Shown: positions 7,309-16,804, counted from the stretch's first letter. The stretch is DNA of 45,534 nucleotides from an uncultured Oceanobacter sp. (GCA_913061185.1 CAJXTI010000030.1:1-45534), one strand, 5' to 3'. Notes: generated by a model not told the origin, from the sequence alone. Translations and numbers: made by a program.

Positions 7309-9567
7309 ATGAAACTGGTTTTTGCCGCCATCTCGCTTGTCGCTGTTTTGCTGTTGGCGGGTTACTTCTATGTCGAAGAGTTAGTCAAAGATGCTCTGGA
7401 CTCAACAGAGCTCCCTGGCGTCGAGCAGATACCAGCAGCCAGCCGTGTATTGTCGTTACCGTCCTATACCGGATTGTCGCCAAGTCAAATCATTCGTCCG
7501 TCAGAAACCTTCCATTTTCCAATCCCCTACGGCAGCGAAGGGCCAATAACGCCCTTGTTTGCCCTGACAACACGGCAGTCCGATGGCTCCACCCAGCAAG
7601 TGCCACCTCTGTATCCGTTTTTATGCCAGTCGCTGGAATCCGGTCTGGGTCAGCCACGGGTAGACAATCAGCAACGTCTGGGAGTCGCGGTATATCGAGA
7701 AAATGCCGATGGCTCACGGACAAACGAAGTGATCGGCTACAGCAAGGATTGCGGGCTGCCAACCCGCTTGCATTATTTTGTTGAAGACCCCGCCTCGGCC
7801 AACCCCGCCAAGCCGGATTTTGTACGTTTTGACAATCAACTGCCAACCTCTGACGTTGGTGTCAACAGCACAGCGGCGTCTCCCTGGATTCGTATGGAAA
7901 CCGGTAGCATTAACCGGTTTATCTATGTCGTGATGATGCCGGTAGGGAATGCGGATCAACCAGACGCTATCGATAAAAGTCGTTGGAATGGCAAGCTGGT
8001 CTACAACTTCAAGGGTGCTGTCGGCATTGGTTTCCAACAGGGCGAAGCGCGGTTACAACGCTTGCTGCGTGATATGAAACCGGCGCTGGAGCAAGGCTTT
8101 GCTGTCGTTTATTCCACCGGCACCGAGACGGACTTTCATTACAACGTCTGGCTCCAGGAAGACACCGCCCTCCGGCTCAAACAGCAATTTATTAGCCGCT
8201 ATGGCAAACCCGACTACACCATAGGTTTTGGTGATTCCGGTGGAGGCTTGCAACAGTATCTGCTGGCACAGAACCGCCCCGGTCTGATTGATGGCGGCGT
8301 GGCGATTATCGCCTACCCGGATATGGTCACCCAGGTCACTTACGGGCTGGACTGCGAGTTGCTGGAATATTACTTCGACCATCTCGCCACTGACCGTGAC
8401 TTCTGGCGCAATCCGCAGCACCGCAGCCTGGTTGAAGGACTGAGTTACACCAACGACTTTCAGCCCGGCGTGGTCGACTATCTGAGCTGGGCTGCCAGTC
8501 TGATGCGACTGGAATGGCCGGTCATTCCCGCTGGTACCACCGAATGCGCCCACAGCTGGCGTGGCATTTCAGCCAGCGTCAACAACCCCAGATTCAATAC
8601 CCATTACCCTCGTTACAGCACTGCCGTCAATGCAGCCACCGACTGGAATCACTGGCAGGACTTGCGCCAGGTATACGGCACCGACGCTCAAGGATATGGA
8701 CTGCTTCCCAGCGACAACCGTGGCGTTCAATATGGCCTGAATGCCTGGAAAAACGGCCTCATCAGTGCTGCCCAGTTTTTCGACCTCAATCGCAAGATTG
8801 GCGGCTGGAAACCCCAGCCGGAGATGCAGCAGGCACACCTCTGGCTAGCCAGCAACGATGACAGCTGGCGTCGTTTCAGCCCCTATGGCGAACACAACAT
8901 GACCCACGAAGGGCACCTGATGTCGTTGGCACCGCGCAGCACCGGCTCCAGAAAAGCCGCCAAAGCGGCCTGGCTATCCGGCAATGTATTCAGCGGCAAA
9001 CTCGATATTCCGCTGATCGACGTACGCCCCTATCAAGACGCCAAACCGGACATGCACCACAGCTGGTCGGCGGTTTCGTCCCGCAGCCGGATCATTGCCC
9101 GCAACGGATTCAATCGCTGGCAAAGTATCTGGATGAGTGAACCCGGCTACAAAGCCCGCTGGGATGCCTTCGCTGCCATGGATCGCTGGCTCAGTGAGCG
9201 TCGCACGGGAAAATTGGCGCGCGATACCATCCCTGCCTACGCCAGTGATCGCTGCATTAATCAACAAGGAGAATTGATCGCCAGTGGCGACGATGTTTGG
9301 GATGGCCACTGGAATCACCACCCAGATGGGACTTGCACCCGGCAGATGCCGTTTTTCCAGAGCAGCCGTCAGGCTGCTGGCGACGACGCCAGAGCCACCA
9401 CCCTGATGTGTCAACGAGTACCGGTAGCCGAGGCGATACGGAGCGGTCTTTATACTCCACTGGATGTCACCACTTTTGCAGCGCAACTGGCGACAGTGTT
9501 TCCCGATGGGGTATGCGACTTCCGCCTTCCCGGCTTGGGCGAGCAGCCCTTGCCAGCGTCCGGCTAG
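7309..9567 (+). CDS. DUF6351 family exported alpha/beta hydrolase-like protein, copy 2
   Basis: 752 residues with an N-terminal hydrophobic helix (residues 2-22) followed by an acidic stretch, consistent with a signal peptide or membrane anchor. It shares with its upstream neighbour YPFLCQSLESGLGQP, IGYSKDC, METGSINRF, GVGIGFQQG, LQEDTA and DGGVAIIAYPDM. The putative nucleophile is Ser310 in GFGDSGGGLQQYL, the same position as in copy 1 but with Asp before the serine. The C-terminal third keeps CTRQMPFFQSSRQAAGD, matched by CSQRMPFFKGSRQVAGD in copy 1. The pair is a tandem duplication that has diverged. The gene ends 13 bp from the convergent putA stop. Function is unknown beyond probable hydrolase. 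Confidence 0.85.
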   Translation: MKLVFAAISLVAVLLLAGYFYVEELVKDALDSTELPGVEQIPAASRVLSLPSYTGLSPSQIIRPSETFHFPIPYGSEGPITPLFALTTRQSDGSTQQVPPLYPFLCQSLESGLGQPRVDNQQRLGVAVYRENADGSRTNEVIGYSKDCGLPTRLHYFVEDPASANPAKPDFVRFDNQLPTSDVGVNSTAASPWIRMETGSINRFIYVVMMPVGNADQPDAIDKSRWNGKLVYNFKGAVGIGFQQGEARLQRLLRDMKPALEQGFAVVYSTGTETDFHYNVWLQEDTALRLKQQFISRYGKPDYTIGFGDSGGGLQQYLLAQNRPGLIDGGVAIIAYPDMVTQVTYGLDCELLEYYFDHLATDRDFWRNPQHRSLVEGLSYTNDFQPGVVDYLSWAASLMRLEWPVIPAGTTECAHSWRGISASVNNPRFNTHYPRYSTAVNAATDWNHWQDLRQVYGTDAQGYGLLPSDNRGVQYGLNAWKNGLISAAQFFDLNRKIGGWKPQPEMQQAHLWLASNDDSWRRFSPYGEHNMTHEGHLMSLAPRSTGSRKAAKAAWLSGNVFSGKLDIPLIDVRPYQDAKPDMHHSWSAVSSRSRIIARNGFNRWQSIWMSEPGYKARWDAFAAMDRWLSERRTGKLARDTIPAYASDRCINQQGELIASGDDVWDGHWNHHPDGTCTRQMPFFQSSRQAAGDDARATTLMCQRVPVAEAIRSGLYTPLDVTTFAAQLATVFPDGVCDFRLPGLGEQPLPASG

Positions 9568-9580
9568 TCAGAGATCACAC

Positions 9581-12500
9581 CTAGCCAGAACGGGCAAGCA
9601 GGCTGGCATTACCGCCGGCAGCGGTGGTGTCGATACACACATGGCGTTCCAACAGATAACGATGGCTGTTGCTGTCGTCGCTGATCAGCGCCAACAGAGC
9701 ACCCTCCCGCGCTGCCAGTGCCTTGCGATAATCTCTCAACCACTCGGCCTTGCCACACACAACGGCATCAAAGCCATTGAGGCTGCTGAGCAAGGCAGCG
9801 GGAATCACTCCGTCCAAAGCCTGAATCGGCCAGTGGTTGCCTTGCAACTGGCCGACAGCAGCCACCGCTCCGGGAGCCACTACCACCACCCGGTTACCAC
9901 AGGCCAGAGCCATTGCCGCCTGTGTCATGGCCCGCTGCAAACCTGGGCCACAGCACAGCAACACACCCCGCGGATACAAAGACCAGCGATTCAGTTCTCC
10001 CGTCGGCCCCGGCAACAACTGTGTCGGTTGATGATCAAGACGAACCTGAATATCCAGCGCGGCAAAACTATCGTTCACTCGCCGTAGCAGGGTTTGCGCA
10101 GCATCTATATCCACCGTCGGGATAGCCGGATCAAGAGCTAAAGCAAGCGCCGGGATCGGCTGAACAGCCTGAGCAGCCTGAACAGCCTGAATCGCATCGT
10201 CGAGATCGCTGCGACTGACGAAGTCGGAGCCAGCAGGTACAACTGTAAACGCCGCCGCTGTTGGCTCCGGCTCACGTCGCAGAAAACGGTAAAGATACAA
10301 TGGACCACCGGCTTTTGGGCCAGTACCCGATAAACCTTCACCGCCAAAGGGTTGTGAGCCAACAACGGCACCAATCTGATTACGATTAACGTAGATATTG
10401 CCCGCACGGATACGACGACACACTCTGTCGATACGGCTCTCCATACGGGTCTGCAGACCGAAGGTCAGGCCGTAGCCCTGGCGATTGATTGCATCCACTA
10501 CCCGATCGAGATCCGCTGCCCTGAACGTCGCCACATGCAGCAGCGGGCCAAAGATCTCTGCCGTCATATCTTCAATACCGGCTACTTTCACCACCGCCGG
10601 TGCAACAAACAACCCCTGCCGCTGCCGGGGCAGATCCAGACGTTTGAGCAAACACCCCCGGGCAGCAAAATCGGCAACGCAGGCGTCAAACCGATTACGT
10701 GCAGCGGCATCAATCACCGGGCCAATATCCGTCTTTAATTGCCAAGGCAACCCAACGGTCAATTCATCCATGGCACCGTAGAGCATCTCCAGCAGCGTAG
10801 CGGCAATGTCTTCCTGCAAATACAAAAGCCGCAGTGCCGAGCAGCGCTGACCGGCACTCTGAAACGCCGATGCCAGCACATCGCGAACCACTTGCTCCGG
10901 CAAAGCAGTCGAATCGACGATCATGGCATTCAGTCCGCCGGTCTCGGCAATCAAAGGGGCACTGGCTGTCATGCTGCCAGCCATGGCGCGGTTAATGCTC
11001 TGTGCCGTTGCCGTCGAACCGGTAAAACAGACGCCCTGAATGCGGGCATCCGTGGTCAACGAAGCACCCACCTCGGCACCGGAACCCGGTAACAATTGCA
11101 CCACAGCCGCAGGAATGCCTGCTTCGTGCATCAGGGCAACGGCTTTCGCTGCCACCAATGGCGTCTGCTCTGCCGGTTTGGCCAGCACCGCATTACCGCT
11201 AACAACGGCGGCCAGCACCTGGCCGGTAAAAATTGCCAATGGGAAATTCCAGGGTGATATACAGCTGAAGACACCGCAGCCACGCCGTTCTGAACCGACG
11301 GACAACGCCTGACTGGCGTAATAGCGGGCAAAGTCGACGGCTTCCCGCAGCTCACCCATCGCATCCGCCAGGGTTTTTCCGGCTTCGCGCTGGATCAGCG
11401 CATACAGCTCGACCGCATGTTGTTCATATAAATCAGCCAGTCGTTGCAGTGTCTCGACCCGACGAACAACCGGCTCGCCAGACCACAATGCAGCACCCCG
11501 CACAGCAGCCACGATCGCGGTTTCAATATCAGCAGGGCTGGCATTGAGTACCTGGCCGACAACATCCTCTGGATCCGCCGGATTGATCACCAATTGCGGC
11601 ATACCTCCCTGAACCGTTCCAGCGATCAGCGGCCGGGCTTGCCATTTGATCTGGGCAAAGTGCTCCCGTTGTGACAGCAGGCTTGCCACTGCCTGCGGAT
11701 CGGTCATATCCCAACCACGTGAATTTTGGCGAGTGTCACCAAACAGTTGTGCCGGTGGCAGAATCAGCTCACTGGGGGCGGGTGTGAATGCGCCGGCCAG
11801 CTCAAACGGATCCCGGACGATGGTTTCAGGAGCGATGGTGGCATCGGCAATCTGACTGACAAACGAGCTATTGGCACCGTTCTCCAGCAGACGCCGCACC
11901 AGATACGCCAACAGATCACGATAGGCTCCGACCGGGGCATAAATCCGGCAGCGGCTGCCATATTCCGCCTGCACGGCCTCATGCAAAGACTCACCCATGC
12001 CATGCAAGCGCTGGAATTCGTATTTGTCCTTATCAAGCCGCTCTGCCAAATGCAGCACTGCAGCAACCGAATGGGCGTTATGGGTAGCAAATTGCGGGTA
12101 AATACGGTCGGTCATACCGAGCAGCTTTTCCGCACAACACAGGTAAGCAACATCCGTGTGCACTTTGCGGGTATACACCGGGAAGCCGTCCAGGCCGAGC
12201 ACCTGAGCCCGCTTGATTTCAGTATCCCAATAAGCGCCCTTTACCAGCCGCACCATGATGCGCCGATTCAGCTGTCCAGCCAGAGCGTAAAGCCAGTCCA
12301 GAAGCTGAGGGGCGCGCTTGCCAAATGCCTGTACCACCACCCCGAAGCCATCCCAACCCGCCAGTTCCGGGTCTTGCAATACCGCAGTAATTACGTCGAG
12401 CGACAAATCCAGCCGATCGGCTTCTTCGGCATCAATATTAAAACCCATGCCCGCCTGACACGCCTGACGTGCCAGCTCACGTGTGCGCGTCACCAACTCC

Positions 12501-13285
12501 ACCAATACCCGTTCACGCTGGGAAAATTCATAACGCGGATGCAAGGCGGACAATTTGACGGAGATACCAGGATTGTCGGCCAGTGTCGCTGCAGTACATT
12601 GCGGTGCCAGTGCAACGATCGCCCGGCGGTAGGCCTGCTGATAGAACTGGGCGTCTTTTTCGGTACATGCAGCCTCCCCCAGCATATCGTAAGAGAAAGT
12701 GTAACCACGGGCTGCTATTGGCCTTGCCCGCAGACTGGCTTGCCTGATATTTCGCCCCAACACAAACTGGCGACCGAGTTCTTTCATCGCCACTTGCATG
12801 GCGACCCGTAACAGCGGTTGAGCCAGTCGTTTTCGCAGGCTGCGCCAGCGATAGCCGCTGTCCTGATCCACAGTGGGAGCCAGCCATTTGCTCGTAAGCA
12901 TCAATATCCGGGTCACGCTATTAACCCGGCGAGAAGGCGAATTCCCCCGATGTGCATGCCAGTTGCCAAACGTCAGCTTGTCTTCAATCAGCCCATTTCT
13001 GGTGAGCCGGTCGGGTATCCGTAACAGCGCCTCCGCCAGACTCATCAGAGCCACCCCTTCACGGCTGCTGAGCTGATATTCCGCCAGGAAATCTTCCATC
13101 AGGGTCGAACGGCTGTCGGCACGTACCCGCTGCACCAATACTGCAGCTGTCACGGCAATCGCGCCACGCTGAGTCGGGTTCCGTGCCAAACAACTGTGTG
13201 CTACCAGCTCATGCAGCGCCTGCGTTTCATCCACAAGAGACCGTTCACGCAGTACGCGGCGCATCGTTTCGATATCAGTCGTCAT
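9581..13285 (-). CDS. putA: Bifunctional proline dehydrogenase / P5C dehydrogenase PutA
   Basis: A 1234-residue enzyme oxidising proline to glutamate in two steps with channelled pyrroline-5-carboxylate. The helical arm (to about 170) is followed by the FAD-binding PRODH barrel with SVKLSALHPRYE (near 242), NIDAEEADRLDLSL, RLVKGAYWDTE and FATHNAHSV. The NAD-dependent P5CDH part has FTGSTATA, ETGGLNAM (near 779) and the catalytic cysteine in SAGQRCSALRL (near 814). About 220 more residues at the C-terminus match the PutA C-terminal domain. The N-terminal ribbon-helix-helix DNA-binding domain of PutA repressors is absent, so this is the long non-regulatory (type B) architecture. ATG at 13285 follows GGAGGG; the ATG at 13300 lacks such a site. 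Regulation must come from another protein. Confidence 0.96.
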   Translation of the reverse strand: MTTDIETMRRVLRERSLVDETQALHELVAHSCLARNPTQRGAIAVTAAVLVQRVRADSRSTLMEDFLAEYQLSSREGVALMSLAEALLRIPDRLTRNGLIEDKLTFGNWHAHRGNSPSRRVNSVTRILMLTSKWLAPTVDQDSGYRWRSLRKRLAQPLLRVAMQVAMKELGRQFVLGRNIRQASLRARPIAARGYTFSYDMLGEAACTEKDAQFYQQAYRRAIVALAPQCTAATLADNPGISVKLSALHPRYEFSQRERVLVELVTRTRELARQACQAGMGFNIDAEEADRLDLSLDVITAVLQDPELAGWDGFGVVVQAFGKRAPQLLDWLYALAGQLNRRIMVRLVKGAYWDTEIKRAQVLGLDGFPVYTRKVHTDVAYLCCAEKLLGMTDRIYPQFATHNAHSVAAVLHLAERLDKDKYEFQRLHGMGESLHEAVQAEYGSRCRIYAPVGAYRDLLAYLVRRLLENGANSSFVSQIADATIAPETIVRDPFELAGAFTPAPSELILPPAQLFGDTRQNSRGWDMTDPQAVASLLSQREHFAQIKWQARPLIAGTVQGGMPQLVINPADPEDVVGQVLNASPADIETAIVAAVRGAALWSGEPVVRRVETLQRLADLYEQHAVELYALIQREAGKTLADAMGELREAVDFARYYASQALSVGSERRGCGVFSCISPWNFPLAIFTGQVLAAVVSGNAVLAKPAEQTPLVAAKAVALMHEAGIPAAVVQLLPGSGAEVGASLTTDARIQGVCFTGSTATAQSINRAMAGSMTASAPLIAETGGLNAMIVDSTALPEQVVRDVLASAFQSAGQRCSALRLLYLQEDIAATLLEMLYGAMDELTVGLPWQLKTDIGPVIDAAARNRFDACVADFAARGCLLKRLDLPRQRQGLFVAPAVVKVAGIEDMTAEIFGPLLHVATFRAADLDRVVDAINRQGYGLTFGLQTRMESRIDRVCRRIRAGNIYVNRNQIGAVVGSQPFGGEGLSGTGPKAGGPLYLYRFLRREPEPTAAAFTVVPAGSDFVSRSDLDDAIQAVQAAQAVQPIPALALALDPAIPTVDIDAAQTLLRRVNDSFAALDIQVRLDHQPTQLLPGPTGELNRWSLYPRGVLLCCGPGLQRAMTQAAMALACGNRVVVVAPGAVAAVGQLQGNHWPIQALDGVIPAALLSSLNGFDAVVCGKAEWLRDYRKALAAREGALLALISDDSNSHRYLLERHVCIDTTAAGGNASLLARSG

Positions 13286-13467
13286 GGCGCAGCCCTCCAT
13301 TATCAGGCTGTCAGCAATCTGCTGGCGTTGCGGGGAATCGGATATTAATCACCCATAAGCGCCGATTTTCATCCACCATTGGCTGTTTTTCCAACCCGGT
13401 CGGCAGTTTTTTGTCCCCCTGGACATGCCCAAACAAGCCAGCAAACACTAACTTAGACAAAAGTAGC

Positions 13468-13484
13468 ATAGGTCAATTACCTAT
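13468..13484. promoter_or_regulatory. Operator-like dyad ATAGG-N7-CCTAT, copy 1
   Basis: ATAGGTCAATTACCTAT is a perfect inverted repeat with 6-bp arms. CTTTTTTATT follows on the plus strand, so a weak terminator is an alternative reading. The recurrence of the same arms and spacing 87 bp away favours a protein-binding site. The NarL-type regulator encoded at 18264-18941 is an obvious candidate ligand, by inference only. Confidence 0.5.
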
Positions 13485-13554
13485 CTTTTTTATTGCTACC
13501 ACGATCACTTCGAATTTCTATCAATCACCGTATTGATGGCCAATACAGACATTT

Positions 13555-13571
13555 ATAGGCCAAGAACCTAT
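13555..13571. promoter_or_regulatory. Operator-like dyad ATAGG-N7-CCTAT, copy 2
   Basis: ATAGGCCAAGAACCTAT repeats the arms and 7-bp spacing of the dyad at 13468 with a different centre. Conserved arms around a variable spacer are what a dimeric DNA-binding protein would select. It lies about 205 bp before the dctP start codon and 285 bp from the putA start. Confidence 0.5.
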
Positions 13572-13777
13572 CGACTACGCACGTATTAATACCTAGCAAA
13601 ATAACCCAACAAGGAAAGCCATCTACGTACAAATACTATGCGTAACCGCAGTCCAACGAATAGCCGTAGCAGCCATCTGCGACGACTATAAGGAACTCCA
13701 CGAGACGATTGATGGTCGTGCAGGCAATCGCCGCCTCGACGTCGTTCTGACGGGTTATAAAAAAGGATAACAACAAG

Positions 13778-14860
13778 ATGCTCAAATTATCAAAACTGAA
13801 GCGCGGCCTGCTGGCCGGACTTTGCGGTCTGGTTGTCGCCTCTGGTGCCCAGGCAGCGGACAAGATTTACCGTCTGAAAATGGCTGAAACCTGGGGAGCC
13901 AACTTCCCGATTTTTGGTGACTCACCACGTAACATGGCCGCCATGGCAGAAAAAATGTCCAACGGCCGTTTGCAAATCACCATCGACTCCGCCAACAAAC
14001 ACAAGGCACCTTTTGGGGTCTTCGATATGGTGCGTGCCGGGCAGTATGATCTGGGCCATTCGGCTTCCTACTACTGGAAAGGCAAGGTGCCCAACACCCT
14101 GTATTTCACGACCATGCCCTTTGGTATGACGGCCCCCGAGCAATACGCCTGGTTTTATTACGGCGGTGGTATGCAGCTGATGGACAAGGTCTACAGCCAG
14201 TTTGGTCTGATGAGTTTCCCCGGTGGTAATACCGGTAACCAGATGGGCGGTTGGTTTCAGAAAGAAATCAACTCGCTGGACGATCTCAAGGGCTTGAAAA
14301 TGCGTATTCCGGGCTTTGCCGGAGAAGTGATGGCCAAGCTGGGCGTCAGCCCGACCAATATTCCGCCAGGGGAGCTGTATACCGCCCTCGAACGTCGCAC
14401 AATCGACGCGCTGGAATGGGTCGGTCCGTCACTGGATCTGCGTATGGGGTTCCACAAGATTGCACCCTACTACTACACCGGCTGGCATGAACCAGCAACC
14501 GAGCTGCAATTCCTGGTTAACAAGCGTACCTGGGACAAACTGCCCGCCGATCTGCAGGAAATCCTGCGGGTTTCCATGCGTGCAGCGGCCTACGAAATGT
14601 ACATTCAGTCGTACCACGAATCCGCCGTTAACCTGGACGTGATCAGCACCGAATACCCCAACGTCAAGATCAAAACTTTCCCTGCCGATGTGATCGCCGC
14701 CATGCGCAAGGCCAACGACGAACTGCTGGCTGAAAAAGCGGCAGAAGACCCACTGGCCAAGGAAATTCTCGACTCCCAGGCCAGCTACATGAAAAAAGCC
14801 CGCGCCTGGACGGATATTTCCGACAAGGCCTATCTGAACAGTATCTCCGTCGGCCAGTAA
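13778..14860 (+). CDS. dctP: TRAP transporter substrate-binding protein (DctP family, TakP-like)
   Basis: A 360-residue periplasmic binding protein. A cleavable signal peptide ends at about residue 26 (SGAQA then ADKIY). The mature chain has the TRAP DctP fold. PFGMTAPEQYAWFYYGGG, GNTGNQMGGWF, LKMRIPGFAGEV (substrate carboxylate arginine) and ALEWVGPSLDL resemble TakP and the group annotated mannitol/chloroaromatic, which bind 2-oxoacids or other small carboxylates. It is the first gene of dctPQM, and a hairpin after its stop may raise its expression over the permeases. The ATG at 13778 has AAGGA upstream. The ligand is not determined by sequence; a 2-oxoacid is the best guess from the TakP resemblance. 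Confidence 0.92.
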   Translation: MLKLSKLKRGLLAGLCGLVVASGAQAADKIYRLKMAETWGANFPIFGDSPRNMAAMAEKMSNGRLQITIDSANKHKAPFGVFDMVRAGQYDLGHSASYYWKGKVPNTLYFTTMPFGMTAPEQYAWFYYGGGMQLMDKVYSQFGLMSFPGGNTGNQMGGWFQKEINSLDDLKGLKMRIPGFAGEVMAKLGVSPTNIPPGELYTALERRTIDALEWVGPSLDLRMGFHKIAPYYYTGWHEPATELQFLVNKRTWDKLPADLQEILRVSMRAAAYEMYIQSYHESAVNLDVISTEYPNVKIKTFPADVIAAMRKANDELLAEKAAEDPLAKEILDSQASYMKKARAWTDISDKAYLNSISVGQ

Positions 14861-14916
14861 GCCCCCGGTGATTCATGGCAGCTGACCACAGGGTCACCCC
14901 CGACCGTCAGCCTGCC

Positions 14917-14941
14917 AGGGGCAGAGTCAGGCATCTGCCCT
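14917..14941 (+). other. Intercistronic hairpin dctP-dctQ
   Basis: GGGCAGA (14919-14925) pairs with TCTGCCC (14934-14940), extendable by an A-T pair with one bulged G, within the 124-bp gap after dctP. There is no T tract. Such hairpins after binding-protein genes often protect the upstream mRNA and keep the binding protein in excess. Confidence 0.5.
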
Positions 14942-14984
14942 GCTTCCCAAAGTACCCAAAAAAGTACCCCCAAGGGAGAAAGTT

Positions 14985-15515
14985 ATGTTAGTTCGGCTTG
15001 AGCGAGCGATTAATCGCTTTTCCGATCTGCTCGGTACGATATCCGCCGTACTGTTTGTGATCATGCTGGTCAACGTCTTTGTCGACGTTGTCCTGCGCTA
15101 TGCGCTAAACACCGTATTTATTGGCTCCCAGGAAATGGAATGGCACCTGTTTGCCGCCATGTTCATGCTGGCCGTGCCCTACACCCTGAGAGCCGAAGGC
15201 CATGTCCGTGTCGATCTGGTTTATGAGCGTTTGCCGATGGCGATGAAAAACTGGATTGATATTGGTGGCGGCCTGCTGCTGTTACTGCCCTTCTGCCTGC
15301 TGGTGGGTTATTACGGCATCGGTTTTGCCCACGAAGCCTGGGAGCTGGGTGAAACCTCCGGCGATCCCGGTGGCTTGCCCGCCCGCTGGGTAATCAAGGC
15401 CGTTATCCCGTTGGCCTTTTTTGCTACGTCAATCTCCGGCGTCGGCATGATACTCAGCGCCGTTAACGAGTTACGTGGCGTCAAACACGAACACCACAAG
15501 GAGGCAGCACTGTGA
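14985..15515 (+). CDS. dctQ: TRAP transporter small permease (DctQ)
   Basis: A 176-residue inner-membrane protein with four predicted membrane helices (about 17-40, 48-70, 88-110, 133-155), the normal DctQ size and topology. EMEWHLFAAMFMLAVPYTLRAEGHVRVDLVYERL is characteristic of the family (amphipathic second helix, then the conserved HVRVD loop). ATG at 14985 follows GGGAGAAAG. The stop codon overlaps the GTG start of dctM by four bases, indicating translational coupling. It works with DctM and the periplasmic DctP in sodium-driven uptake. Confidence 0.93.
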   Translation: MLVRLERAINRFSDLLGTISAVLFVIMLVNVFVDVVLRYALNTVFIGSQEMEWHLFAAMFMLAVPYTLRAEGHVRVDLVYERLPMAMKNWIDIGGGLLLLLPFCLLVGYYGIGFAHEAWELGETSGDPGGLPARWVIKAVIPLAFFATSISGVGMILSAVNELRGVKHEHHKEAAL

Positions 15516-16804
15516 TTGGTATTGTGATGTTTATTGTGGCCCTGCTGATGCTGATGTTCGGCTTCCCGGTGGCCTTTACCTTTGGCGGTGTGGCACTGAT
15601 TTTCGGCGTTATTGCCGAAGGCCCGGACATGTTCGCCTTTATGCCGTTCCGTATTCAAAGCATTATGGAAAACGTCACCCTGATGGCGGTTCCACTGTTT
15701 ATTTTTATGGGCATCGTGCTGCAACGCACCCGACTGGCGGAACAATTACTGGAAGCCATGGGCAAGCTGTTTGGCCGGGTTCGTGGCGGTTTGGCGATCT
15801 CAACCGTGCTGGTTGGTGCCCTGCTGGCGGCTTCGACCGGCGTGGTCGGTGCCTCTGTCGTGGCCATGGGTCTGATCTCCTTACCCGTGATGCTGAAATA
15901 CAACTACGACAAGTCCCTGGCCTGCGGCACTATTTGTGCTTCTGGAACGCTGGGGCAAATTATTCCACCGTCCATTATCCTGATTATTCTGGGTGACGTG
16001 ATGGGGATTCCGGTCGGCGACCTGTTCCAGGCAGCAGTGATGCCCGGCTTTATTCTGATTGGCATTTATATCCTCTACATCCTGGTGTATTCCTTCCTCA
16101 AACCGGAAGCCGCCCCGGCGCTCCCCATCGAAGACGACGGCAATACCAGAACCCAGATGTACACCCAGGCGATCATCGCCATTATTCCGCCGCTGGCGTT
16201 AATTCTGGTGGTACTGGGATCGATCTTTGCTGGTGTCGCCACGCCGACCGAATCCTCGGCTCTGGGCGGTATTGGTGCGATTTTACTGGCGACTGTGTAC
16301 GGCCAGTTCAGCTGGAAAATGCTTTATCAGTCGGCTCAGGAAACCGTCAAGATCACCGCGATGGTATTCGCGATATTACTCGGTGCCACCGCCTTCAGCA
16401 TGGCCTTCACCTACACCGGTGGCGACTACATTGTTGAAGAAATCCTGACCAACCTGCCAGGTGGTGAAATCGGCTTCCTGATCCTGTCGATGGTGGCGAT
16501 TCTGATTCTCGGCTTCTTTATCGATTTCGTTGAAATCAGCTTTATTATCGTCCCGATTCTGGCACCAGTCGCCGACTCGCTGGGAGTAGCACCGCTGTGG
16601 TTTGCTATTCTGATTGCGATGAACCTGCAAACCAGCTTTCTGACACCGCCGTTTGGATTTGCGCTCTTTTATCTGAAAGGCGTCTCACCGCCACAGGTGC
16701 AGACCACGGATATCTACAAGGGCGTTATTCCCTTCATTCTGATGCAGGTAGGTGTGGTAGTTTCCATTATGATGTTCCCTGAGTTTTACGGTCTGGTTGA
16801 CTAG
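15512..16804 (+). CDS. dctM: TRAP transporter large permease (DctM)
   Basis: A 430-residue inner-membrane transport subunit with about eleven to twelve helices, normal for DctM. Family motifs include the N-terminal FGFPVAFTFGGVALIFG, ASTGVVGASVVAMGLISLP, CASGTLGQIIPPSI (re-entrant hairpin) and PTESSALG. The GTG start at 15512 overlaps the dctQ stop in GTGA, with GGAGG nine to ten bases upstream. It forms the ion-coupled transport channel with DctQ. A hairpin separates it from the downstream sensor kinase gene. Confidence 0.94.
   Translation: MIGIVMFIVALLMLMFGFPVAFTFGGVALIFGVIAEGPDMFAFMPFRIQSIMENVTLMAVPLFIFMGIVLQRTRLAEQLLEAMGKLFGRVRGGLAISTVLVGALLAASTGVVGASVVAMGLISLPVMLKYNYDKSLACGTICASGTLGQIIPPSIILIILGDVMGIPVGDLFQAAVMPGFILIGIYILYILVYSFLKPEAAPALPIEDDGNTRTQMYTQAIIAIIPPLALILVVLGSIFAGVATPTESSALGGIGAILLATVYGQFSWKMLYQSAQETVKITAMVFAILLGATAFSMAFTYTGGDYIVEEILTNLPGGEIGFLILSMVAILILGFFIDFVEISFIIVPILAPVADSLGVAPLWFAILIAMNLQTSFLTPPFGFALFYLKGVSPPQVQTTDIYKGVIPFILMQVGVVVSIMMFPEFYGLVD

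Larger units (their letters stand above)
13286..13777. other. Divergent putA / TRAP regulatory region
   Basis: A 492-bp AT-richer gap between two divergently transcribed units, with no credible gene. It must hold both promoters. Two copies of the same dyad, ATAGG-N7-CCTAT, are given as separate entries (13468-13484 and 13555-13571). A related half-site TACCTA occurs near 13589. The dctP ribosome binding site AAGGA lies at 13763-13767. Confidence 0.7.

Noticed and set aside
4870-9567. Annotation as 3-hydroxybutyrate oligomer hydrolases
   Set aside because: Size and location tempt this reading, but the nucleophile context and the PFLCQ/SKDC motifs fit DUF6351, not that family as I know it.
11726-12811. 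361-codon plus-strand frame opposite putA
   Set aside because: Lies wholly antisense to conserved PRODH coding sequence; Cys/His/Gln-rich shadow translation with no family features.
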